Part shown: positions 53,447 through 61,080 of the stretch, in pieces
How positions within the stretch are numbered: position 1 is the stretch's first letter
Layout of the letters: the number at the start of each line of letters is the position of its first letter
Assembly (NCBI GenBank): GCA_902801205.1
Contig: CADCHE010000013.1
Span: 53,726-117,725, forward strand
DNA: 64,000 nucleotides
Reading direction: 5' to 3'
From: an uncultured Bacteroidia bacterium
Lineage (GTDB): Bacteria > Bacteroidota > Bacteroidia > Bacteroidales > UBA932
Position numbers and translations under genes: made by a program
The notes under the pieces: model-generated
What the model saw: only the letters and a program-made list of their open reading frames with translations
Told to the model about the DNA's origin: nothing
Databases searched by the model: none

Positions 53447-54604
53447 TTAAGCGATTGAACCTTTCTTGGCCCTTCTGTTGACCGCCGTGGTGGTCACGCA
53501 GTGGTCGATCAGCGGGGCGAAGGTGTTGCACAGCAGGATCGCGAGCATCATGCCTTCCGCATAGCCCGGGTTGAAGAGGCGCACCATCACGCAGAGGGCG
53601 CCGACCAGGAAGCCGTAGATCCACTTGCCGGTCTCCGTCTGGGCGGAGGTCACCGGGTCGGTGGCCATGAACACGGTACCGAAGGCGAAGCCGCCCATCA
53701 CCAGCTGCATCCAGGCGGGAACGTCCGTGATGCCGGCCGCGGTGCCGATCCAGCCGACCAGCAGGGCACCGATGACGGAGGAGCACATGACCTTCCAGGA
53801 GGCGATGCCCGTCCAGAGCAGGATGACCGCACCGATCAGGATGGCGATGACCGAAGTCTCACCGACCGAGCCGGGGATGGTTCCGGCGAACATGTTCCAG
53901 AAGTTGTAGCCGGCTCCGTCGAGGGCGCTCATCGCGCCCTGGCCGTCCGCCAGGTAGGAGAGCGGCGTGGCGCCGGAGAAGCCGTCGACGAGGGTCTCGC
54001 CCTTCTTCAGGGCGACCCAGGCCTCGGAACCGGACATCGCGCTCGGATAGGCGAAGAACAGGAAGGCGCGGGCGACCAGCGCCGGGTTGAGGAAGTTCAT
54101 GCCGGTGCCGCCGAAAACCTCCTTCGCGAAGACGACGGAGAACGCGACGGCGAGGGCGAGCATCCACAGGGGAAGGTCGGCGGGAACGATGAGCGGAATG
54201 ATCATGCCGGTCACCAGGTAACCCTCGTTGACTTCCTCGCCGCGGATCTGTGCGAACGCGAATTCGATGCCGAGTCCGACGAGATAGGAGACGATGTACA
54301 GGGGCAGGACTTTGAAAAAGCCGAAGAAGAAGGTTCCCCAGAAGCCCGTGTCGGCTCCGGTGGCGAGGTTGTGCTGGTAGCCGACGTTCCACATGCCGAA
54401 GAGGGCGGCCGGAACGAGGGCCAGCACGACGATGATCATGATGCGTTTGAGGTCGACCGCGTCACGGACATGGGCTCCCTTCGCGGTCACCGTGGCGGGT
54501 ACGCGCAGGAAAGTGTCGAAAGCGTCCCACGTCGAATGCAGCCATCCCAGTTTTCCGCCTTTCTCGAAAAGGCCCGGCTGCGTGTTGGGGGTATTTTGTT
54601 CCAT
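53447..54604 (-). CDS. nqrB: Na+-translocating NADH:quinone reductase subunit B
   Basis: 385-aa membrane subunit with about ten helices. The covalent FMN site is the Thr in DGFSGATPLSYL. GGTGMNFLNPALVARAFLFF and GFAFGTVFMATDPVTSAQT are family hallmarks. The ATG at 54604 was preferred over an in-frame TTG at 54616. It forms the main sodium-translocating and quinone-reducing part of the pump. Confidence 0.96.
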   Translation of the reverse strand: MEQNTPNTQPGLFEKGGKLGWLHSTWDAFDTFLRVPATVTAKGAHVRDAVDLKRIMIIVVLALVPAALFGMWNVGYQHNLATGADTGFWGTFFFGFFKVLPLYIVSYLVGLGIEFAFAQIRGEEVNEGYLVTGMIIPLIVPADLPLWMLALAVAFSVVFAKEVFGGTGMNFLNPALVARAFLFFAYPSAMSGSEAWVALKKGETLVDGFSGATPLSYLADGQGAMSALDGAGYNFWNMFAGTIPGSVGETSVIAILIGAVILLWTGIASWKVMCSSVIGALLVGWIGTAAGITDVPAWMQLVMGGFAFGTVFMATDPVTSAQTETGKWIYGFLVGALCVMVRLFNPGYAEGMMLAILLCNTFAPLIDHCVTTTAVNRRAKKGSIA

Positions 54605-54616
54605 AGTGCGTTTCAA

Positions 54617-55963
54617 TTAAGCCATTTCCTTGATCATCAGGTCGATACCAGCCTGGATGATGGCCTGGATGTCATTCTTGGACGGATCTACGAATTCGCA
54701 GAGCGCGAAATCCTCGGGAAGGACTTCGTAGATGCCGAACTTCTCCATCTTCTCGATGTCGCCGACGAGGCAGGCCTTGATCAGGTACACCGGGAAGAGG
54801 TCCATCGGGAGCACCTTCCCGTACATGTCGGAGACGACGAAGGCGCGCGGTCCGCCGTGCGTGTTCGTGTCCATCTTGTACCGCTTCCCGGGCAGCAGCC
54901 AGGAGAAGTACGATTTCGTGGCGCTGAACTGGTTGAAGCGGAAGGGTTTCGCCCAGCCGAGCACCTCGCGTTCGCGGCCTTCGCGGATCAGGGTCACCTG
55001 GTTGTCGAAGAAGCCGAGAAAGCCGTCCGCGCCGGCGTTTGTGCCGGTGAGGAGGTCACCGCTGATCCAGCGGATCTCGTCTTCCGGGTTCTCGACGTAG
55101 GCGGCGAAGCTGCGCATCGGCGCACCGCAGAGGGTGTCGACATAGGCCGGATCCTTGGCGGCGGGGCCGGTGACGGCCACCTTGCGGCTCAGGTCCACCT
55201 TGCCCGTCGTGAAGAGCTTGCCGATGGCGGCCAGCAGGAGCGGGGACACCGTCCAGACGGTCTCGCCCTTGTGGATGGGGGAGATATGGCTGATCTGCAC
55301 ACCGACGTTGCCCGCGGGATGCTTCTTCCCGTTGACCGTGTGCAGCGTGGCGTCCTTCAGGGCGCAGAAGAGGGAATCGGCCCGGTTCACGCAGATGTGG
55401 ACGGGGGCCAGTTTCGCGAGGGCGGTCACGCCGGCCTGCAGGGCGCCGGTTTCGCCCTGGAGGACGAATTCCGTATCAGCGGCGAGCGGGGCGGTGTTGA
55501 AGCCGGAAACAAAAATGGCCTTCGGTTTCAGCGCCGGATCGGCGACAATTCCGTAAGGCCGCTGGATGAGCGCGGGCCACAGGCCGCTGGCGAGGATCCG
55601 TTCCTTGACGGCATCCGCTTCCATGCGGGCGGGGTCTTCCTTGCCGAAGTCGATGGCTTCCCCGGCGCCGTCCGCATTGATGACGACGGCCAGCAGTTTC
55701 CGCTTGTCACCGCGGACAACCTGCCCGACGGTGCCGCTGACCGGCGAGGACAGCAGGATCTCGGGATGTTGTTTGTCGGCGAGCACCGGAGATCCGGCCA
55801 GGACCTTGTCGCCTTCCTTTACCAGCAACCGAGGGGAAAATCCCTTGAAATCACCGGGTTTCAGCGCGACAACGTCGGGAACGATCTGCTTGTCCGTCCG
55901 GGGAGCGGCCTTTCCGGCGACCGGAATGTCGAGCCCCTTTTTCAAATCGATGTTGTTTGACAT
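54617..55963 (-). CDS. nqrA: Na+-translocating NADH:quinone reductase subunit A
   Basis: 448-aa cytoplasmic subunit, first gene of the operon. The opening IDLKKGLDIPVAGKA and the lipoyl/barrel-sandwich-like block SPVSGTVGQVVRGDKRKLLA match NqrA. The VWTVSPLLLAAIGKLFTTG and THGGPRAFVVSDMYGKVLPM segments are also typical. A -7 box lies upstream in the region shared with the divergent helicase gene. Confidence 0.96.
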   Translation of the reverse strand: MSNNIDLKKGLDIPVAGKAAPRTDKQIVPDVVALKPGDFKGFSPRLLVKEGDKVLAGSPVLADKQHPEILLSSPVSGTVGQVVRGDKRKLLAVVINADGAGEAIDFGKEDPARMEADAVKERILASGLWPALIQRPYGIVADPALKPKAIFVSGFNTAPLAADTEFVLQGETGALQAGVTALAKLAPVHICVNRADSLFCALKDATLHTVNGKKHPAGNVGVQISHISPIHKGETVWTVSPLLLAAIGKLFTTGKVDLSRKVAVTGPAAKDPAYVDTLCGAPMRSFAAYVENPEDEIRWISGDLLTGTNAGADGFLGFFDNQVTLIREGREREVLGWAKPFRFNQFSATKSYFSWLLPGKRYKMDTNTHGGPRAFVVSDMYGKVLPMDLFPVYLIKACLVGDIEKMEKFGIYEVLPEDFALCEFVDPSKNDIQAIIQAGIDLMIKEMA

Positions 55964-56001
55964 TGTTATGTAATGATTAAATGAATTTCAAAATTCGGAC
56001 G

Positions 56002-56009
56002 CAAAGTTA
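56002..56009 (-). promoter_or_regulatory. -7 promoter box of the nqr operon
   Basis: Minus-strand TAACTTTG matches TAnnTTTG, 38 bases upstream of the nqrA ATG. On the plus strand the helicase gene has only a weaker TAAATTCG at 56022-56029. Confidence 0.5.
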
Positions 56010-56037
56010 CTTATTTTTTACTAAATTCGTGTCTATT

Positions 56038-58494
56038 ATGGACAACAAAGCGAGTGCTATTTTCGAGGGACTCAACGCCGAGCAGCAATCGGCGGTGGGA
56101 TGTGTGGAAGGACCGGTGCTGATCGTGGCCGGAGCGGGGTCGGGAAAGACCCGCGTTCTGACGTCCAGGATCGCCCTGCTGCTGGAAAGAGGGGAGGAAC
56201 CGTCCAGAATCATGGCGTTGACTTTCACCAAGAAAGCCGCCGGAGAAATGAAGGAACGTATCGCCCGGATGGTGGGCGGGCGCCAGGCGTGGAAGCTGTG
56301 CATGGGCACCTTCCATTCCGTATTCATCCGCTTCCTGCGGGAGTATGCCCCCTCCCTGGGGTATCCGTCTTCCTTTACCATTTATGATACGTCGGATTCG
56401 GTGAGTGCGATGAAGGCTTGCATCAAGGAACTCGGGCTGGACGACAAGGTCTACAAGCCCAAGGAGGTGCTGTCGCGGATCTCGCTCGCGAAGAACAATC
56501 TGGTGACGCCGTCCGCGTACCGCAACAACCCGCAGGCCGTGCAGAGCGACATCCGGGCCCGGAAACCGCGGATATGCGACCTGTATACCCTGTACCAGGC
56601 CCGTTGCAAGGGGGCCGGCGTGATGGATTTCGACGACATCCTGCTGAACATGAACATCCTGCTGCGGGACGATCCCGCGGCGGCGCATGCGATTTCGTCG
56701 CGGTTCGACCATGTCCTTGTGGACGAGTACCAGGACACGAATTTCGCACAGTACCTGATCCTGAAAAAACTGTGCGCCGTGCACCGCAACATCTGCGTGG
56801 TGGGTGACGATTCGCAGTCGATCTACGCGTTCCGCGGGGCCAAGATCGAAAACATCCTCAATTTCCGGAAGGACTATCCGGAGTGCCATGTTTTCCGGCT
56901 GGAGCAGAACTACCGCTCGACCGCGAACATCGTCGGCGCGGCCAACTCGCTGATTGCGATGAACACCAACCGCATTCCGAAGACCTGCGTGGCCGTGGCC
57001 GGTGCGGGGGAGAAGATCCGCCTGCTGAAGAATTATTCCGAGCAGGAAGAGGCGCTGCGGGTGGCTTCCGAGATCGTCGACCGGATGCAGTCGGACCGGG
57101 CCGCCTACCAGGATTTCGCCGTCCTCTACCGGACGAACGCCCAGTCACGTGCCCTGGAGGAGGCTCTGCGGCGCCGCAACCTGCCTTACCGGATCTATTC
57201 CGGCAACTCCTTCTTCGACCGGGCGGAAGTGAAGGACATGCTGTCCTACTTCAAGCTGGTGGTCAACGTCAACGACGACGAGGCCTTCAAACGCGCCGTC
57301 AAGACGGCTCGCGGCATCGGCGACACGTCCATGCGGGCACTGGAGGCGATGGCGCGCGAGCTGCACCTGTCCCTGTTCCGCGCCGCCGCCTCGGAGCGCT
57401 TCGCCGAGTTCGGGCTCAAGCCGGCGGCCATCGAGAAGATCCGTCTTTTCTGCAAGATGATCGACACGTTCGCCGCCAAGGTCGAGACGACGGACGCCCG
57501 GGAACTGACCGTCGCCCTGTCGGACGCCTGCGGCCTGCTCGCCTCGCTGAAGGCGGATACATCCATCGAAGGGCAGGCTCGTGCGGCCAACGTGGAGGAA
57601 CTCCTCAACAGCGTGGCCCTCTTCGTGGAGGAGCGCCAGGAAGAATACCTGGAGGAACTGCAGGCGGACAATCCCGATGTCGAAGAGGAGGACATCCGTT
57701 TCCCGGTCGTCACCCTCGGCGAATTCCTGGAGAACATCTCCCTGCTGAGCAATGTCGACTATGAACAGGGCGAGGATGCGGAGAACCGCATCGTGCTGAT
57801 GACGGTCCATTCCGCCAAGGGCCTGGAATTTCCATACGTCTTCGTGGCGGGCATGGAAGAAAACCTGTTCCCTTCGGGCGGCATGCTCGCTTCCGCGCAG
57901 GATATCGAGGAGGAACGCCGCCTCTTCTACGTGGCGATGACGCGGGCGGAGAAGGCCCTGTACCTGTCGTTCGCCTCCTCGCGCATGCGGAACGGCCGGC
58001 ATGAGTCCAATGCGCCGAGTCGTTTCGTGCGGGAGATCGATCCGCAGTTCCTGGCGAATCCGCTCCGCAGTTCGGATTTCGGGGGCCTCGATGCCGGCGG
58101 GGACGCTTTCCCGGGATTCGGCAGCCGTGCCTACCGTCCGGAAGGAGGATATTCGCGTCCTTCCCGTCCGGGTTTCGGCGGGAGGCCGGCAGCAAGCGTC
58201 CGTCCGGTTGCTGCCGCCCGCCCTTCCGCGCCAGTCCGCCCGGTTGCGCCTTCCGGGCCGGTGACGGCCGAAATGCTGAAGAACCGCCCGTTGCCGCCGA
58301 AGATCCCGGATGCCGATTTCGTCCCCGTTCCCATCGATACACTGGCCGTGGGCGACCGGATCGAGCACAACCGGTTCGGGTTCGGGACCATCCTGGAGAT
58401 GACCGGCAGTGGTCTGGACAAGAAGGCGAAAATTTCGTTCGACAAGTACGGAGAAAAGCTTCTTTTGCTGAAATATGCGAAAATCCGCAAATAA
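56038..58494 (+). CDS. ATP-dependent DNA helicase, PcrA/UvrD family
   Basis: 818-aa superfamily 1A helicase. Walker A is IVAGAGSGKTRVLTSR, motif Ia is ALTFTKKAAGEM, Walker B is HVLVDEYQDTNFAQY, motif III is VVGDDSQSIYAFRGA, motif IV is FRLEQNYRST, motif V is VHSAKGLEFPYVFVAG, and motif VI is VAMTRAEKALYLSF. A Pro/Arg/Ala-rich linker (~690-750) leads to a C-terminal Tudor-like module (GDRIEHNRFGFGTILEM) that in PcrA contacts RNA polymerase. The ATG at 56038 was preferred because the upstream in-frame ATG at 55981 would sit upstream of the likely promoter region. Roles: nucleotide excision repair and removal of recombination intermediates. Confidence 0.95.
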   Translation: MDNKASAIFEGLNAEQQSAVGCVEGPVLIVAGAGSGKTRVLTSRIALLLERGEEPSRIMALTFTKKAAGEMKERIARMVGGRQAWKLCMGTFHSVFIRFLREYAPSLGYPSSFTIYDTSDSVSAMKACIKELGLDDKVYKPKEVLSRISLAKNNLVTPSAYRNNPQAVQSDIRARKPRICDLYTLYQARCKGAGVMDFDDILLNMNILLRDDPAAAHAISSRFDHVLVDEYQDTNFAQYLILKKLCAVHRNICVVGDDSQSIYAFRGAKIENILNFRKDYPECHVFRLEQNYRSTANIVGAANSLIAMNTNRIPKTCVAVAGAGEKIRLLKNYSEQEEALRVASEIVDRMQSDRAAYQDFAVLYRTNAQSRALEEALRRRNLPYRIYSGNSFFDRAEVKDMLSYFKLVVNVNDDEAFKRAVKTARGIGDTSMRALEAMARELHLSLFRAAASERFAEFGLKPAAIEKIRLFCKMIDTFAAKVETTDARELTVALSDACGLLASLKADTSIEGQARAANVEELLNSVALFVEERQEEYLEELQADNPDVEEEDIRFPVVTLGEFLENISLLSNVDYEQGEDAENRIVLMTVHSAKGLEFPYVFVAGMEENLFPSGGMLASAQDIEEERRLFYVAMTRAEKALYLSFASSRMRNGRHESNAPSRFVREIDPQFLANPLRSSDFGGLDAGGDAFPGFGSRAYRPEGGYSRPSRPGFGGRPAASVRPVAAARPSAPVRPVAPSGPVTAEMLKNRPLPPKIPDADFVPVPIDTLAVGDRIEHNRFGFGTILEMTGSGLDKKAKISFDKYGEKLLLLKYAKIRK

Positions 58495-58563
58495 TTTTGC
58501 ATATATAAAAAAACTTTATATCTTTATACCGAAGTTTTTCATAGTTTAAGTTTAGGTTAAGTA

Positions 58564-58607
58564 GCGGGGCGAACGCAGTGATTGCGATTGCCCCGCGAAT
58601 TTTTTTG
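58564..58607 (+). terminator. Rho-independent terminator after the helicase gene
   Basis: GCGGGGC (58564-58570) pairs with GCCCCGC (58590-58596), with an inner CGCA/TGCG stem, followed by a run of T residues (58600-58606). Confidence 0.85.
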
Positions 58608-58658
58608 TTTCTTTAAGTTGGATTTCTGTTTTTGAAAACGGGATGCCGCATCATTCCC

Positions 58659-58666
58659 TAGCTTTG
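58659..58666 (+). promoter_or_regulatory. -7 promoter box of the surface-protein operon
   Basis: TAGCTTTG matches TAnnTTTG, 42 bases before the ATG at 58709. A TTG at 58632-58634 might be its -33 element, but the spacing is a little long. Confidence 0.5.
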
Positions 58667-58708
58667 TCGTCCGGTTCGCAACGGTGCGGGCCGTAAACGA
58701 TCAAAACT

Positions 58709-59809
58709 ATGGAAAAAACCTCGAAGACCCTGTCGCGGGTCTTGCTGGCGACCATCGGCGCCTTGTTCGCAGCCGGGTCGTTCTACTGCAACAAATTTCC
58801 GGTCGATTCACCACCGGGTACTTTGAGCTGGCGCATCGACGCGCCGGTGTCCACGCGTGCGCTGCACGAAATACCGGATACGGACGCCTTCATCCTGAAG
58901 GTCAGCGACGCTTCCGGGAAAACGCTTTATGAAGGCGCGTATGGAGCCTCGCCCGAGGCCTTGCTGGTGGATCCGGGCACCTATACCGTCCGGGCGGTGT
59001 CCGCAGAATTCCAGGCGCCTGCCTTTGACGCGCCCCAGTTCGGTGACGAGCAGGCAGTCCTCGTCTCTTCCGGCGCCCGCACGGTCGTCCGGCTCAACTG
59101 CACGCAGCGCAATGCCGGGTTGCGCCTGCTCCCGGACGCATCCTTCCGTACCGCCTATCCCGACGGGCGGTTCCAACTCTCTTCCTTCTCCAGGAAACTC
59201 GACTACGACTTCACGGAGCGTCGTATCGCCTATTTCATTCCTGGAAACGTCTCTGTATCCGTCGTTTCCGGTGGCGCTTCTACCCCGCTCCTGACTCGTT
59301 TCCTGAGTCCGTGCGAGATTCTCTCGCTGGGGTTGTCCTGTCCGGCCGGCGGTACGGCGCCATCGCATCAGATGACGATTGCGGTCGACACTTCGCGCGT
59401 GTGGAACGCCGACCGGTTTACCGTGGGGGAGGAAGGCGGAACCGCTTCCGGTGCAAGCCCTTCCTGTGCCTATGGCATCTCTCAGGCGCGGGAACATGCC
59501 GGTGAAAAGGCGGTTTGGGTCTGTGGCTTCATCGTCGGCGGCGATTTGTCGTCGTCCAAGAACGGCATCTCTTTCGAGGCGCCTTTCCAGTCGGCTACGA
59601 ACCTGGCCCTGGCGGCGCGTTCTTCCGTGACGGACAAGGCATCCTGCCTGTCGGTCAAATTGGTCAAGGGCGAGATCCGCGACCGGATCAACTTGGCGGA
59701 CCATCCCGAGATGCTGGGCCGCAAAGTCTTCCTGAAGGGCGACTTGATCGAGGCGTATTATGGGATTCCCGGGCTGCAGAACATCACGGAATGCATTATC
59801 AATGAATGA
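58709..59809 (+). CDS. DUF4493-like surface lipoprotein with OB-fold-like C-terminus
   Basis: 366 aa with an N-terminal hydrophobic segment ending GSFYC, a likely lipobox. Residues ~35-215 resemble DUF4493 proteins of Bacteroidetes: GTLSWRIDAPVSTRA, a DPGTYTVRAVSAEF block and the FIPGNVSVSVVSGG region. Residues ~250-365 (VWVCGFIVGGDLSSSKNG ... EAYYGIPGLQNI) resemble the OB-fold DUF6359-type domain often found with it. No enzymatic motif. First gene of a three-gene set with the OmpA-family and collagen-like genes; a structural or adhesive role is inferred. Confidence 0.7.
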   Translation: MEKTSKTLSRVLLATIGALFAAGSFYCNKFPVDSPPGTLSWRIDAPVSTRALHEIPDTDAFILKVSDASGKTLYEGAYGASPEALLVDPGTYTVRAVSAEFQAPAFDAPQFGDEQAVLVSSGARTVVRLNCTQRNAGLRLLPDASFRTAYPDGRFQLSSFSRKLDYDFTERRIAYFIPGNVSVSVVSGGASTPLLTRFLSPCEILSLGLSCPAGGTAPSHQMTIAVDTSRVWNADRFTVGEEGGTASGASPSCAYGISQAREHAGEKAVWVCGFIVGGDLSSSKNGISFEAPFQSATNLALAARSSVTDKASCLSVKLVKGEIRDRINLADHPEMLGRKVFLKGDLIEAYYGIPGLQNITECIINE

Positions 59810-59828
59810 CCGACAGAAACAACCTCTT

Positions 59829-61061
59829 ATGATGAACAGATCCTTTTTATTCCTGCTGCTGGCCGCATCGCTTCTCGGGCTGCCGGCAGTCCTTTCAGCG
59901 CAATCCGCCGATGACAGCCGGGTCTACGAACTCGGCCTGGGCGGCATGATGTTGAACCTGTCCCGGATGACGGTCACCGATTTCCGCCAGACCGCCGGGG
60001 GCGACTACGTCTTCCGTGTGGAAGACAAACACCTGTACGGCGGATTCGAACTGTATGCCGCGACCCCGCTCAAACCGTGGCTATATGTCGACGTACAAGG
60101 CTCCCTGGGCATGGCCCGCTATATGGAAGGCGGTCGTTACGAGTCCGGCTGTTCCCTGCTGCTCGGCCCGGGACTCCAGTGGCGCCCGTGGGGGAACCGC
60201 TCCTGGGTACAACCTTACCTTCGCCTGGGCATCGACTATTTCACCAAGGACTTTCCGCTGCGCTATTTCGGCGTCTTCGAAGGCGATGTGACCGGCGAGG
60301 GCGTCTGGCGGGCGGAAGATGCTTGGAACAAGGGTTATACCTTCGATGCGAAACGGCTCATCCCCGTCTCCGCAGGCATCGGTCTCGTCGGCTGGGTTAC
60401 GGACCGGCTGGGGGTGCGTCTCCAAGGCCGCTACCTGCGCGCGCTCGGCAATTCCGGAGCGAATTTCGCCCAGTTCTCCGCCGGGGTCGTCGCCTGTCTC
60501 GGGAAAAGCGGCCGCACCAAGGCGGTCGCAGACCGCTACGTGGCTGCACATCCGGAAATATATGACGCGTTCTATGCCGCCCGGCTGCCTGAGCGGGTCG
60601 TTGAGAAGGAGGTCGTCCGCGAAGTCCCGGTAGAACGGGTGGTGGAGCGAATCGTTGAAAAGGAGTCGGGCGAAAAATCGGAGCGTATCCTCGCCGAAAT
60701 GATGGAAAACGTCAATTTCGACTTCGATACGGCCGTCCTGTCGCCCTCCAGCGGCCGGATCCTCGACGCAGTGGCTCAGATGCTGCTCCAGTATCCCGAC
60801 ACGCGTTTCCTGGTCTGCGGATACACGGATTCGGTGGGCTCGGACGAATACAACGCAGCCCTTTCCCGCGACCGTGCGAAAGCGGTCTGGCAGGCGCTGG
60901 TCAACCGGGGCGTTCCGGCCGGCCGCCTGGCTTGGCGCGGCTTCGGAAACCGGGTCGCCCTCATGCCTCCCTCCGCTTCGGAGGAGCAGCGCCGGGTCGA
61001 CCGGAAGGTCGTTCTCGAACGCATCCAGGACGAAGCGACATGGGATTATCTTACCAAGTAA
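59829..61061 (+). CDS. OmpA-family outer-membrane protein
   Basis: About 410 aa. The signal peptide is FLFLLLAASLLGLPAVLSAQ, followed by an N-terminal beta-barrel-like domain (~25-240) and a repetitive charged linker rich in VEKEVV/VPVERVVE. The C-terminal OmpA peptidoglycan-binding domain has NFDFDTAVLSPSSGRIL, GYTDSVGSDEYNAALSRDRA and RRVDRKV. It probably anchors the outer membrane or surface structures to peptidoglycan. The ATG at 59829 suits the signal peptide; an ATG at 59802 overlapping the previous gene is the alternative. Confidence 0.88.
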   Translation: MMNRSFLFLLLAASLLGLPAVLSAQSADDSRVYELGLGGMMLNLSRMTVTDFRQTAGGDYVFRVEDKHLYGGFELYAATPLKPWLYVDVQGSLGMARYMEGGRYESGCSLLLGPGLQWRPWGNRSWVQPYLRLGIDYFTKDFPLRYFGVFEGDVTGEGVWRAEDAWNKGYTFDAKRLIPVSAGIGLVGWVTDRLGVRLQGRYLRALGNSGANFAQFSAGVVACLGKSGRTKAVADRYVAAHPEIYDAFYAARLPERVVEKEVVREVPVERVVERIVEKESGEKSERILAEMMENVNFDFDTAVLSPSSGRILDAVAQMLLQYPDTRFLVCGYTDSVGSDEYNAALSRDRAKAVWQALVNRGVPAGRLAWRGFGNRVALMPPSASEEQRRVDRKVVLERIQDEATWDYLTK

Positions 61062-61080
61062 CCAACTAAACCAATGCGAT